Positions 53,040 through 62,645 are shown, numbered from the stretch's first letter. The stretch is 64,000 nucleotides of DNA from Sphingobacterium thalpophilum (GCF_038396785.1 NZ_CP151087.1:2108001-2172000), one strand, 5' to 3'. Program-made: numbers and translations. The notes: generated by a model from the sequence alone, not told the origin.

Positions 53040-54337
53040 AAGACCGTTGCAAAAGTGTTTGGTTTTTATTTTATTGATATTCAAGTTTTTAATTTGTTTC
53101 TTGTTGATTTTCGTTATATTTAAGGTATGGAAAAGACAGAAAAAGTTAGCTTTGTTGATTACATGGTTCAAAGACGGAAAATCAAGCAGGAATTCTTCGA
53201 TCAGATCAATACATTGGTAAATTGGCGTCCGATTTCAAATATTATCAACAAGCATTACCACAAAGGGGAAAGCAAAATGGGACGCCCTAGTTATTCTGGT
53301 CTTGTCCTCTTCAAAATGACACTTCTACAGACCTGGTATGGTCTGAGTGACTACGAAGTAGAAGACCGTATAAACGACAGTATCTCCTTTAGTCGCTTTG
53401 TTGGCATCAGTTTGGACGATTCGGTTCCCGATCACAGTGTTATTAGCCGTTTTCGCAGCTCGCTGACAGAAAAGGGTGTTTATGAGAATCTATTCAAGGA
53501 GCTGAACAAGCAGTTGAATAAACATAAAATATTGGTAAAACGTGGAGCTATCGTTGATGCCAGTATTGTTGATTCTCCGCTAAAACCAAAAGGCAAAGTT
53601 ATTTACGAGATCGAAAGTGACCGTAGTGAACATCCTCGCGAAGATTCTGAGCTGGATAAAGAGAATAGTGAACAGTTATTGATCCAACAAGAGAGCCCGG
53701 GTGTTGACCATGAAGCTCGTTGGATAAAGAAGGCTGGGAAAACACGTTATGGCTATAAAAAGCATTATGTCACCGATACAGAAGGCCTGGTTCTGGGCGT
53801 GGTAACCACTCCAGCAAATGTAAATGAAATTGCCAATCTTCAACAGGTAATATCTTCGGCTGACCTTCCAAAGGGCATCCATATCTATGCTGACAAGGGA
53901 TATCGTTCCTCTAAAAATGAGGAATTGATCAAATCAGGAAAGCTAAAAAGCAGGATCTTGCATAAGGCAAAGAAAGGAACAGCGTTAACCGAAAGAGAGA
54001 AGTTAAGAAACAAACTGATCGGCAAGATCAGGTTCAAAGTTGAACGGACCTTCGGGAGCATCCGGCGATGGTTCAACTCAAGCTGTGCAAGGTATAAGGG
54101 GATCGCCAAAATGCATACACAAAATCTAATGGAAGCCATGGCGTACAATCTTTACAGATCACCTGGGATACTTGTGTCCAATGCAATAAAAAACACAAAT
54201 TAAGCAGTTGAAAAGGCCTCAAAAAGAGGATTTTTCAAGAAAACGCAACTAGATTTCCGAATCCAAATCGGAAAAAACTGCAAAAAAAAGCAAAAATAAC
54301 CGATCAGAAAATATCAACATTATTTTGCAACGGTCTT
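53040..54337 (+). mobile_element. IS5-like insertion sequence inside the degenerate Hsp70 gene
   Basis: Perfect 15-bp terminal inverted repeats AAGACCGTTGCAAAA (53040-53054) and its inverse complement (54323-54337) bound a 1298-bp element. The flanks AAGGA (53035-53039 and 54338-54342) give a candidate 5-bp target duplication. The element separates the last residues of the 54320 gene from the body and supplies its new stop codon. Confidence 0.85.
53127..54203 (+). CDS. IS5-family transposase
   Basis: 358 aa. N-terminal transposase-DUF772 region (GRPSYSGLVLFKMTLLQTWY). DDE residues in AIVDASIVDSP, IYADKGYRSS and FKVERTFGSIRRWF. It is intact and contained in the 1298-bp element; it runs opposite to the interrupted operon. 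Confidence 0.92.
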   Translation: MEKTEKVSFVDYMVQRRKIKQEFFDQINTLVNWRPISNIINKHYHKGESKMGRPSYSGLVLFKMTLLQTWYGLSDYEVEDRINDSISFSRFVGISLDDSVPDHSVISRFRSSLTEKGVYENLFKELNKQLNKHKILVKRGAIVDASIVDSPLKPKGKVIYEIESDRSEHPREDSELDKENSEQLLIQQESPGVDHEARWIKKAGKTRYGYKKHYVTDTEGLVLGVVTTPANVNEIANLQQVISSADLPKGIHIYADKGYRSSKNEELIKSGKLKSRILHKAKKGTALTEREKLRNKLIGKIRFKVERTFGSIRRWFNSSCARYKGIAKMHTQNLMEAMAYNLYRSPGILVSNAIKNTN

Positions 54338-56782
54338 AAGGAAATCTTCTGTATTTTTTATAGTAATATCACACTTAATCAATTCTAAAACTTCACGATA
54401 TACCAATCCGTCAGTTCTATTTACTTTTTCTAAAGCTTTTTTTAAATCGATTAAAGTCAAAGAACCATTTTCATATAGCTCAAAATATTCTCTATCGTAT
54501 TTTTCATTTATGGAATTTATTCTTTCAATTTGATATTCAATCTCATCTAATAAAGCCTTTCCTAAAAAAACACCTTGCGAAACCAGTATTTGATTTAGCT
54601 GTTCATTTATAGATTGGACTAAATTATTCAAATTATCGTTGTTGCAAGCAATCGCAATTCGCTTAAAGGTCTGGAATTCATAAATAAGTTTGACTTTTAT
54701 CTTTCGCCATTCTGTTGTTTCGCTTAATGCATCAATGTCTTTAAGTGTTTTTCTCAGGTTGGTCAGTACTTCCTGCTTGCTATCTACATCATTTTTGTTA
54801 TTTTCAAACTTCCTTTCTAATTCCGCAATTTCGGTTTCTGCTTTTTGAATTTTTTCATTGTTTATTCCTTCATTTTTTAACTCTTCGATGCTTCCTTTTG
54901 CTTTGCGGATTTCATTAGCAAGCCAATTGGTTTCAACGGACTGAACGGTGTCAGTCGGAACCTCAATTTCCGCAGTATGGTCTAAATACGGAAAATATGC
55001 CTGAATAGAAACTTTTTGAGATTTGTCTATATTGATGGTCAAATCTACATCGCTATTTTCGGGCAATAAGGCTGGTAAATCTGCACCGCTTATTATGATG
55101 TCATATACGTGTTCGTTGTAAATAGCTCTTGTTCCATCTGCACCGTGTTCGCCTTGATATAATGGAATTTTAATAAAATCCGAATCCATTCCCGGACGAA
55201 GTGGTTTATCTGTTTTAATGCCATTGTATGTTCCTAATACTGGTAGAGATTTGTTTATTTCCAATCCAGAAATTGTTTGAAATATAATTTTTCCAGTTCT
55301 TTTATCTTGTACTTCTGTTCCAATGCTGTATGGAAGTGTAGGAGATGTGTAGATTCTTCTTTCGATTTGAAATGCAGATGGTTGACATTCTAAAATTTGC
55401 CCTTTATCATCACATAAAGTTATTTCAAACCGACTAGTATGACCTTTAATTAATTGTACCTCTATTACTTCTCCAATTTCATTGATTTCAACATTGCCAC
55501 TAGACCAAGCTTTATCTGTTCTTGTTATTTCAGCAATAACTTTTTTGGGAATCGTTCCTTCCGATTTATCTGCTAATATTTTCAGCGTTACAAATTCTTC
55601 CGACTCGACACTATATTCCTCATATCCAATTTCGATTTGAATTTTAGAAAAGTCGGAAATTTTGTTAGCTATTCTATTAGAAATTTCGATAGTAGAAGCA
55701 TATATCGTAGCTCCTTTAACAATTGCAGTTATTGGGTCAACACTTGTGTCTGGTTTACAAATCTGCTGTTCCAACATTTTTCTGAGAACTGGGGAGAATG
55801 TTTCCTTTCCAATTAAAGCCAAAAAATTTATAGTTGAGGCTTTAAGATTATTTCTTTCCAATAGTTTTTTAGAAATATCAATTGCTTTTTGAAAAATAGG
55901 CGATAAAACCTTTTCCAAATCTGATTGAGTCGCCAATAAATCAATTTCAATATCTTCTCCTTCATCGTCTGTTCCAGCACCTTCTTCTTTGTATAAATTG
56001 AATTCACCTTTAAATGAAAGTTCATTTTTCAATTCTTCCGCAAAAAAAATTAAGGCTTCTCGGTATTTTAGTTTTTTATGATCATCATTTAAAATGTCAT
56101 CAATTGAAAAATTCTCCTTAATGTGTGGAATGATAATTTCGTCAACAACAGCCAAATCTAAATTCTTGCCACCTAAATAATTTTCGTCTTCGGAATCAAT
56201 AATATTATTTCCTTTTAAAAGAGAAACTTTAAATTCATCATCAAAGTAAAAAACAAGATTAAATCCTTGATTTCGAATATAATCTAGATTATAGGCTAAA
56301 CCTACTGCAACAGACTCTTGTATAAACTCAACTTGTTTTAATCCTGCTAAACTTGCAGATTTTCTTAACGCATCTATTTGATTAAGTTTAAAAGCATCAG
56401 GTATTGTGATTACTGCACTCTGAATAATAGTACTTTTATCAGAAGAAATTAAGCATTTTATAACCTCTGCCAATAATTCTTCCGATAAGAATGAACGATT
56501 GACATTTGAGCTGAAATATTTTTTATCCGTTCCTAAAGTTCGACTAAATTCTATAAAACTATTAAAACCATTGTTTGTGTTTAACGATTGACTTTCTACT
56601 TCCATTCGATAAATAGCTATAGCTTTTTGTCCAACTAAAATATTCCCTTTTCTATTTATAGCAACACAAAGTGGTATTTCATCATTTAAAGTGTCGGATT
56701 TTAAAACACAAACTTCTCCTGCATCCATTTTAGCAATAGATGCAGAAGAAGTTCCTATATATATTCCATAATTAATTTTCAT
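54320..56782 (-). CDS. degenerate Hsp70-like protein, 3' end replaced by IS
   Basis: 820 aa as read; residues 816-820 (KTVAK) come from the IS terminus. It is a paralogue of the 57753 protein, but the ATP-binding motifs are changed: NYGIYIGTSSAS (residues 4-14) replaces DLGTTNSA, and YFDDEFKV (179-186) replaces DFGGGTFD. ALIGKETFSP replaces VGGPTFSP. ATP hydrolysis is therefore unlikely, and it looks like a pseudo-Hsp70. The substrate-domain part (about 520-640) is nearly identical to the active paralogue. It starts inside the end of the membrane-protein gene (11-bp overlap). Before the IS, it ran directly into the kinase gene. Confidence 0.85.
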   Translation of the reverse strand: MKINYGIYIGTSSASIAKMDAGEVCVLKSDTLNDEIPLCVAINRKGNILVGQKAIAIYRMEVESQSLNTNNGFNSFIEFSRTLGTDKKYFSSNVNRSFLSEELLAEVIKCLISSDKSTIIQSAVITIPDAFKLNQIDALRKSASLAGLKQVEFIQESVAVGLAYNLDYIRNQGFNLVFYFDDEFKVSLLKGNNIIDSEDENYLGGKNLDLAVVDEIIIPHIKENFSIDDILNDDHKKLKYREALIFFAEELKNELSFKGEFNLYKEEGAGTDDEGEDIEIDLLATQSDLEKVLSPIFQKAIDISKKLLERNNLKASTINFLALIGKETFSPVLRKMLEQQICKPDTSVDPITAIVKGATIYASTIEISNRIANKISDFSKIQIEIGYEEYSVESEEFVTLKILADKSEGTIPKKVIAEITRTDKAWSSGNVEINEIGEVIEVQLIKGHTSRFEITLCDDKGQILECQPSAFQIERRIYTSPTLPYSIGTEVQDKRTGKIIFQTISGLEINKSLPVLGTYNGIKTDKPLRPGMDSDFIKIPLYQGEHGADGTRAIYNEHVYDIIISGADLPALLPENSDVDLTINIDKSQKVSIQAYFPYLDHTAEIEVPTDTVQSVETNWLANEIRKAKGSIEELKNEGINNEKIQKAETEIAELERKFENNKNDVDSKQEVLTNLRKTLKDIDALSETTEWRKIKVKLIYEFQTFKRIAIACNNDNLNNLVQSINEQLNQILVSQGVFLGKALLDEIEYQIERINSINEKYDREYFELYENGSLTLIDLKKALEKVNRTDGLVYREVLELIKCDITIKNTEDFLKTVAK

Positions 56783-57065
56783 TTTTACTTCGAAATATAC
56801 TTACCAACAATCCAACGCCAACAATCACATCTACAATATTCCACAATTCTCTTCCTAATGCAATTTTGAAAAATGGTTGAAATAGCAATGCTAATGCTCC
56901 ATATATAAACATTTCAGTTTGCCTACTTTGTTGATTAGCTTGATAAGCCAACACGCCAAAACCAATTAACGCTATAAAACGCACCAGTTGATAATAACCA
57001 TAAGGCATATTCAAAAGGCAACCAAACATTAAAACCGCCAAGCCTATTTTTATGATTTTTTCCAT
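56772..57065 (-). CDS. small multi-pass membrane protein
   Basis: 97 aa from the ATG at 57065; the frame opens at 57113, inside the previous gene. Three to four hydrophobic helices (about 4-20, 25-40, 48-66 and 72-88) resemble a DUF6804-like protein. It starts one base after the lipoprotein stop and overlaps the next start by 11 bp, so it is a tightly packed member of the Hsp70 operon. It may anchor components at the membrane. Confidence 0.65.
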   Translation of the reverse strand: MEKIIKIGLAVLMFGCLLNMPYGYYQLVRFIALIGFGVLAYQANQQSRQTEMFIYGALALLFQPFFKIALGRELWNIVDVIVGVGLLVSIFRSKNEN

Positions 57066-57066
57066 T

Positions 57067-57741
57067 CTATAATGCTTCTTCGGGATTGCTTGGGCGAGTA
57101 CTGAAATTTCCATTTTGCTGTAAAATCAATTCGTATTCTAACACATTATTATAAAGCGATTGTGGTTCGTCTTTACCAAAATCTTCATTTGTAATGAAAC
57201 CACCTTTTATTTCGCCACCTTTCATTTCCTTTTCAGGATTCCAACCTTTTCCATAATAGAAAAAAGCTTGATAAGTACCATTTGGGAAAGAAAAAGTATA
57301 ACCGTCACCTGCTTGAATAAAAGCGTGCCTTACAACTTTGTCATTTTTCTTGATAATTACTAAAACATCTGAATTGCTTGTTCGTACCTTTATTTGCGAA
57401 CATCCATAATCGCTACAAGAAGAGTTACTTCCATAATATTTGGAATAAGGAGTTGAACCAGTACGCAAAGAATTAGAAATATACATATCGTAAAGTTCGT
57501 GTTCTTTTCTTTCTTTTTCCAGTTGGGCTTCTCTTTCGATACGTTCTGATTCTGCTTGTTTCTCTTGTTCAACACGAATCTCTTCCAAGCGAACAGCTTC
57601 GGCTTTTTCTTCTTCTTTTTGTTTTTGCTCAAATTCAATACGGTCTTTTTCTTCACGAGCCAAACGTTCTTTTCTTGCCTGCTCTGATTCACAGGATGTC
57701 AAAAGTGCTACAACCAAAAAAGGGAATATAATTTTTTTCAT
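57067..57741 (-). CDS. coiled-coil lipoprotein
   Basis: 224 aa. Lipobox VVALLTSC (Cys about 17), then a long charged coiled coil (residues 20-85, with repeated EEK/REA/EKERK). The C-terminal domain has CSDYGCSQIKVRTSNSDVLV and GDGYTFSFPNGTYQAFFYYG, a beta-rich fold like small cell-surface sensors. The neighbouring cytosolic Hsp70 genes suggest a periplasmic part of a cross-membrane assembly. No enzyme motif is seen. Confidence 0.7.
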   Translation of the reverse strand: MKKIIFPFLVVALLTSCESEQARKERLAREEKDRIEFEQKQKEEEKAEAVRLEEIRVEQEKQAESERIEREAQLEKERKEHELYDMYISNSLRTGSTPYSKYYGSNSSCSDYGCSQIKVRTSNSDVLVIIKKNDKVVRHAFIQAGDGYTFSFPNGTYQAFFYYGKGWNPEKEMKGGEIKGGFITNEDFGKDEPQSLYNNVLEYELILQQNGNFSTRPSNPEEAL

Positions 57742-57752
57742 AATTCTTTATT

Positions 57753-60293
57753 TTATCCCCATAAAATATTTATATCATCGCTAGGTTTATCCACTTCTTC
57801 CAATAAATCAAAAATTTCCCTAACGATTGGTTGTAAATCATCAACTGTTGGTTGGTCGCCAATAATTTGTAAGCCTTCATTAATTGCACCTCTTGCTCTT
57901 TGAGCATTTTTCCACTGATAATTTCCAAAGTTTTGACTGTAATTTCTAACCACACCTACTAATTGATAAACTAAAGTAAGCTGCACAAAAACACTATTGA
58001 TTTCTTCTAATAAGTTTTTACCTAATTTAATTTTTTCAGTTTCATTATTATTTCTAAAAACCTCTTCCAACTGGTTTCGCAATTGATTGACAACTTGCGT
58101 AGAACGGTCATTTCCCAAATCTTTATTGGCTTTTTCCAAACGGTAGAATTCTTCTTTCAGTTCTTCTTCTAATTTTGGCCATTCTGTAGTTTCGCTTAAT
58201 TCATCAATATTTTTAAGCGTTTTTCTAAGATTGGTTAAAACCTCTTGTTTTCCGTCCACATCATTTTTGCTATTGTCAAACTTTCTTTCCAATTCATTTA
58301 TTTCACTTTCTATTTTCTGAAGTTTATCTTCTTGAATTCCTTCTTCTTTAAGTTCTTCAATACTTCCTTTTGCTTTTCGGATTTCATTAGAAAGCCAGCT
58401 GGTTTCTACTGATTGAACGGTATCAGTTGGAACTTCGATTTCTGACGTATGGTCTAAATATGGGAAGTATGCCTGAATAGAAACTTTTTGCGACCTATCT
58501 ATGCTAATCGTTAAATCTACATCGCTGTTATCGGGTAATAATGCAGGTAAATCTGCTCCGCTAATTATGATGTCATAAACGTGTTCGTTATAGATGGCTC
58601 TTGTTCCGTCAGCACCGTGTTCGCCTTGATATAATGGAATTTTGATGAAATCAGAATCCATTCCGGGACGAATTTGTTTCTGAGTTTTTAATCCATTTGC
58701 TGTACCTGTTGCAGGTAAAGATTTATTTTGTTCCAATCCTGAAACTTGCCTGAATTCAATTTTCCCTGTTTCTCTTTTTTTAATTTCGATACCCCAATTA
58801 AGTGTAAGTCCTTGCATAGAGTTCAATCCCCCAATTCCTTGAATTATCGTAAACTCTTTGGGTTCGCTTTCTAAAATATTTCCTTTGTCGTCAAATAAAG
58901 TAACTTCAAAACCATTGGTTTTACCTTCAACCAATTGGGTTTCGATAACTTCCCCGATTTCGTTGATTTCCACTTTCCCGCTTGACCAAGCTTTGTCGCT
59001 TCTTGTTATTTCGGCAAATACTTTTTCTGGAATTGTTCCTTCGGTTTTGTCAGCCAATATTTTCAACGTTACATATTCTTCCAACTCAACGGTTGATGCT
59101 TCGTGCCCGATTTCGATTTGAATTTTCGATTTATCTCTTGTTTGCTCTTTTATTTCTTCTGAAATATTTACTGTTGAAGCATATAAAGCAGCTCCTTTTG
59201 ACACTACTGTCATTGGGTCAACGCTTGTGTCGGGTTTGCGAATTTGCTTCTCCAGCATTTTTCTGACAATTGGCGAAAAAGTAGGACCTCCAACTAAAAT
59301 CAAGGAATCTAAAGACGAACCTTTTAAGTTGTTACGTTCTAAAAGTTTTTTAGAAATATCAACTGCTTTTTGGAACACTGGCGACAAGACTTTTTCTAAA
59401 TCTGCTTGTGTTACTGTTATATCAATTTCAATTTCTTCTCCATTATCATCTTCTCCAATATCACCTGGGTCAATGTAAATATTATAATTCTCTTTAGATG
59501 AAAGGATATTCTTTGTTTCTTCAGCGTAAAATTTCATTGCATTACGCAAAATTTGTTTCTTGTTGTCATCTTCTAAAATAGAATCTATTGTATAATTTTC
59601 TTCCAGATATGGCAAGATGATTTCATCAACAATTGCAAAATCTAAATTTTTGCCTCCTAAATAATTATCTCCTTCTGTATCGGCAACTTTCATAATACCG
59701 TCTTCCACTTTCAACAAAGCTGCATCAAATGTTCCTCCTCCAAAATCAAATACTAACCAAAAACCGTCTTTCTTCTTATTGTCCAAACCATAAGCCATTG
59801 CAGCAGCAACAGGTTCTTGCAATACTTCAACGTGTTCAAAACCTGCTAACTTTGCCGCTCGTCTTGTGGCATCAATTTGATTATTTTTGAATGCTGCTGG
59901 TACAGTTATTACTGCCGCAGATACTATTTCGTCCTGTACATATTGTTTAAGATGCTTTAATATTTCTGCTGAAAGTTCTTCAGAACTTAATTCTTTATCA
60001 ATATTTGAAACGAAATATTTTTTATCCGTTCCCATTGTTCTTTTAAATTCAACAAAAGAATTTAAGGGTGAGTTTTTTGATAAACTCTTATTACTATCTT
60101 CTCTATATTTTCTATATGCAGGGTCTCCAACTGTACTATGTCCTTTTGTATTAAACGAAACACAAGATGGAGTAGTGTCTTTTTCATTACCATCTTTTGA
60201 TTTTATTATTTCCACTTCTCCGCCTTCAATTCTTGAAATAGCGGAATTGGTTGTACCCAAGTCGATACCATAATCTATTTTAGTTCTTGCCAT
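57753..60293 (-). CDS. Hsp70/DnaK-like ATPase with extended C-terminus
   Basis: 846 aa. The Hsp70 nucleotide-binding domain is intact: IDYGIDLGTTNSA (residues 6-18), EPVAAAMAYG, VFDFGGGTFD (181-190) and LVGGPTFSP. The C-terminal part (about 380-560 beta-rich, then coiled coil 600-740) is longer than in DnaK (about 640 aa), and no EEVD-like tail is seen. It is not the housekeeping DnaK, as the context and extra domains show. Substrate handling probably depends on partners in the operon (exchange-factor-like and lipoprotein genes). It lies 11 bp before the lipoprotein gene. Confidence 0.88.
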   Translation of the reverse strand: MARTKIDYGIDLGTTNSAISRIEGGEVEIIKSKDGNEKDTTPSCVSFNTKGHSTVGDPAYRKYREDSNKSLSKNSPLNSFVEFKRTMGTDKKYFVSNIDKELSSEELSAEILKHLKQYVQDEIVSAAVITVPAAFKNNQIDATRRAAKLAGFEHVEVLQEPVAAAMAYGLDNKKKDGFWLVFDFGGGTFDAALLKVEDGIMKVADTEGDNYLGGKNLDFAIVDEIILPYLEENYTIDSILEDDNKKQILRNAMKFYAEETKNILSSKENYNIYIDPGDIGEDDNGEEIEIDITVTQADLEKVLSPVFQKAVDISKKLLERNNLKGSSLDSLILVGGPTFSPIVRKMLEKQIRKPDTSVDPMTVVSKGAALYASTVNISEEIKEQTRDKSKIQIEIGHEASTVELEEYVTLKILADKTEGTIPEKVFAEITRSDKAWSSGKVEINEIGEVIETQLVEGKTNGFEVTLFDDKGNILESEPKEFTIIQGIGGLNSMQGLTLNWGIEIKKRETGKIEFRQVSGLEQNKSLPATGTANGLKTQKQIRPGMDSDFIKIPLYQGEHGADGTRAIYNEHVYDIIISGADLPALLPDNSDVDLTISIDRSQKVSIQAYFPYLDHTSEIEVPTDTVQSVETSWLSNEIRKAKGSIEELKEEGIQEDKLQKIESEINELERKFDNSKNDVDGKQEVLTNLRKTLKNIDELSETTEWPKLEEELKEEFYRLEKANKDLGNDRSTQVVNQLRNQLEEVFRNNNETEKIKLGKNLLEEINSVFVQLTLVYQLVGVVRNYSQNFGNYQWKNAQRARGAINEGLQIIGDQPTVDDLQPIVREIFDLLEEVDKPSDDINILWG

Positions 60294-60312
60294 TTTTATT
60301 TTTTTGAATATT

Positions 60313-61218
60313 TTAGTTTTGTGAAACGTCTACCTGTGCTCTTTGGATAAGTACTCCGTTGAAATTTACTTGCGGTTTGATTACTGATGTGATAATTTTT
60401 CTTCCATCTGCCAGATTCTCATCTGTTATGAAATTGATTACGTCAATATTCATTCTCTCGTCATAGTCTTTGTTAAGAAGATTGACCATTTCATAACCAT
60501 TGGAAGCAAAGTTTGCTTGAATTCTTTCTATACCTTTTACAAGTGGTTTTAATCCTTTAGTTTCATTATCCATTTTGGATATGTTCTTTTGCATTCTCAC
60601 AATTTCATCCGCTACTTTTAAAGCCAAAGAATGGTCGATTTCGTTATTTGAATTTATAGGAATAATTTGTTTTTCTTCGAGCTTCAATTTTAATTGCGAT
60701 TCCAAAACTTCCACCAATCTGCTGTCCAATTTGATGCTTTCTTCTTCCAAAGCTGTTTTTGTGTTTTTTATTTGAGTTTCCACATCGGTTTTGCTATTTG
60801 CAATACGTCTGCCTAAAAGCCAATAAATAACTCCACCTAGAATTAATGTAACTAATGTGGCAATTATCCAATACAACAGATTTGTACTTACATCTTTATC
60901 CAACTTGGAAATGCTATCTTTTGAAGCGTTTTCAGTTTGTTGGATTTTAGCACCCAAATTCTCCGCAATGCTATGTATATTTTTCGCATTTTCATCTGTT
61001 CTGAATGTCAGGCTATCAATCTTTTTTTCCTGATTTTCTGTTTTTGAAGAAAGATTCTCCAATTCTGTTTTTTGCTGATTGATTACAGATTGTTGATTGT
61101 TTAATTTTTGTTTTAAAACAGAAATCTCCTGCTGGTGCTTATGCAGTTCTGTATTTTGTTCTTGTGCAAAAAGTGTTGTTGCACAAAATAGTATTGGAAT
61201 GAGTAGAGTTTTTTTCAT
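60313..61218 (-). CDS. membrane coiled-coil protein with a possible GrpE-like tail
   Basis: 301 aa. Signal peptide (LLIPILFCATTLFAQ), periplasmic coiled coil (about 20-108), a membrane helix (112-134: LLYWIIATLVTLILGGVIYW) and a cytoplasmic coiled coil (145-190). The last 45 residues (VINFITDENLADGRKIITSV, then NFNGVLIQRAQVDVSQ) resemble the beta-domain end of GrpE, where V-x-P-G-(Y/F)-x-x-x-x-(K/R)-V-I-R-P-A-x-V-x-V is typical. As the gene next to Hsp70, it may act as a membrane-bound nucleotide-exchange factor. That is inferred. Confidence 0.65.
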   Translation of the reverse strand: MKKTLLIPILFCATTLFAQEQNTELHKHQQEISVLKQKLNNQQSVINQQKTELENLSSKTENQEKKIDSLTFRTDENAKNIHSIAENLGAKIQQTENASKDSISKLDKDVSTNLLYWIIATLVTLILGGVIYWLLGRRIANSKTDVETQIKNTKTALEEESIKLDSRLVEVLESQLKLKLEEKQIIPINSNNEIDHSLALKVADEIVRMQKNISKMDNETKGLKPLVKGIERIQANFASNGYEMVNLLNKDYDERMNIDVINFITDENLADGRKIITSVIKPQVNFNGVLIQRAQVDVSQN

Positions 61219-62541
61219 TTATTTATTCATTAATGTTTGCTTAACTTTTTTAATTTTATCCTGAACAGTTTTCACTTCTCTCTGTTTAGTTTCAGAAGCC
61301 CTAAACCATTGGAATTTTTCAACCTCTCTCAATTCGTTTTCCAATAATTGAATACTTTTTGTTAATTCGGCTTTCTTCTTTGGTGACCAATCAACTTTAA
61401 AAGTTTTAGTGAAAACCTTGTAATGCTCTACATATATTTCAATTTTGTGTTCTCCAGCCATATATGTACATTCTTTAGCATTTCCATAACCACCGAGGTC
61501 AATTATCTTGCTTTCAGGCGTTATTGTTATTTCATTAGAACTGGTATATCCTTTAGGAGAAGTTTTAGAGCTATTACTATATTTCCCTTCGGGATTAATA
61601 TATTTTTTGTAAATGGTAACTCTTTGTTTTCCAGTAGAATTTACTTTTAATTTTAGTCCGATATACCTTATATCTTCTATATGAAAGGGTTTTTCAATAA
61701 TTTTTGAATCAGAGTCAGTATTTGTAATTTCTACTGAAAGAATTTCGAAACATAAGCTTGGAACAATTTTTTTGTAGTTCTCAATTATACGTGTAATAGT
61801 AGCAGATTTTAATGAGTTATTTTCTGTCCAATTGATTAATTCCCAGAACTCTTTTTTAGTTTCGGACTTATCACTTTCTTTAATTTTCTTTAAATTCTTA
61901 TCTGTTAAAATTCCAGATAATAAATCATTTACATTTCCCCAATTTATTGAGTTTCTGATATTATCCTTTACTGCACCCCAATTTATAGATTTGTGTCCTA
62001 GCTTAATTAATACGTCATTTTTCTCAAGGTCTCTGACTTCTTGATTAATTTTCCTCTCATTATCTTCATACATTAGTTTAACAGACTTTAAAACTTCTAC
62101 AATTTGAGAAAGCTCTTTGTCTTTCATTCCTTCAAGCGTACTAATATTTTCTTTTACTTTGTTTTTCGTAGCATCATTTACCGCTACGCTTTCGGCTAAT
62201 TTTGCCAGCTTCATAGCTTCTTCAAGATAATTACCGCTTTTTTCCTGTTCCTGGCTTTCGTTGAAATAATCAACAGAACACTGCAATATCTCTTTCGCAA
62301 TATTATCAGCCAACATTTTATATTGTAGGTGAGCATTCCCTACAATGGATTTTAATAGGGTTAATTCGCCTTTGGTGTTACTGTATAAATCTGTTCCAAA
62401 CTTATGTGCATTGCTTTTATTATTTATGCGTTTTTTATTGCATTGTTCAATTTGTGTTTCAATTTTATGAACAGGTTCTTCGGTAAACTTTTTGGAAAGA
62501 TATTTTTGAGTAGTTCCGTTACAATTGCTGAACAACTCCAT
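61219..62541 (-). CDS. unknown protein of the Hsp70 operon
   Basis: 440 aa, no signal peptide; the family is not recognised. The N-terminal 150 residues are charged helices. Around 260-385 is a beta-rich region (IGLKLKVNSTGKQRVTIYKK, later KIIDLGGYGNAKECTYMAGE) that looks like an immunoglobulin-type sandwich. The C-terminus is a basic coiled coil. It is the first gene visible in the operon, and its stop abuts the next ATG. An IS21 terminus lies directly upstream of the ATG, so its promoter, or a longer N-terminus, may have been removed. Confidence 0.6.
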   Translation of the reverse strand: MELFSNCNGTTQKYLSKKFTEEPVHKIETQIEQCNKKRINNKSNAHKFGTDLYSNTKGELTLLKSIVGNAHLQYKMLADNIAKEILQCSVDYFNESQEQEKSGNYLEEAMKLAKLAESVAVNDATKNKVKENISTLEGMKDKELSQIVEVLKSVKLMYEDNERKINQEVRDLEKNDVLIKLGHKSINWGAVKDNIRNSINWGNVNDLLSGILTDKNLKKIKESDKSETKKEFWELINWTENNSLKSATITRIIENYKKIVPSLCFEILSVEITNTDSDSKIIEKPFHIEDIRYIGLKLKVNSTGKQRVTIYKKYINPEGKYSNSSKTSPKGYTSSNEITITPESKIIDLGGYGNAKECTYMAGEHKIEIYVEHYKVFTKTFKVDWSPKKKAELTKSIQLLENELREVEKFQWFRASETKQREVKTVQDKIKKVKQTLMNK

Positions 62542-62645
62542 TGTTGTCTATTTCGGAGATGCTGGGGCAGGGATTTCGGAGTCATTGGGCCAATTATTTC
62601 GCTAGTCATTGGGGCACTTTCCGATTACAATAATATACAATTTGA

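Noticed and set aside
57753..60293. Housekeeping dnaK
   Set aside because: 846 aa with an extended coiled-coil C-terminus, inside a kinase/lipoprotein operon with no dnaJ or grpE in normal order.
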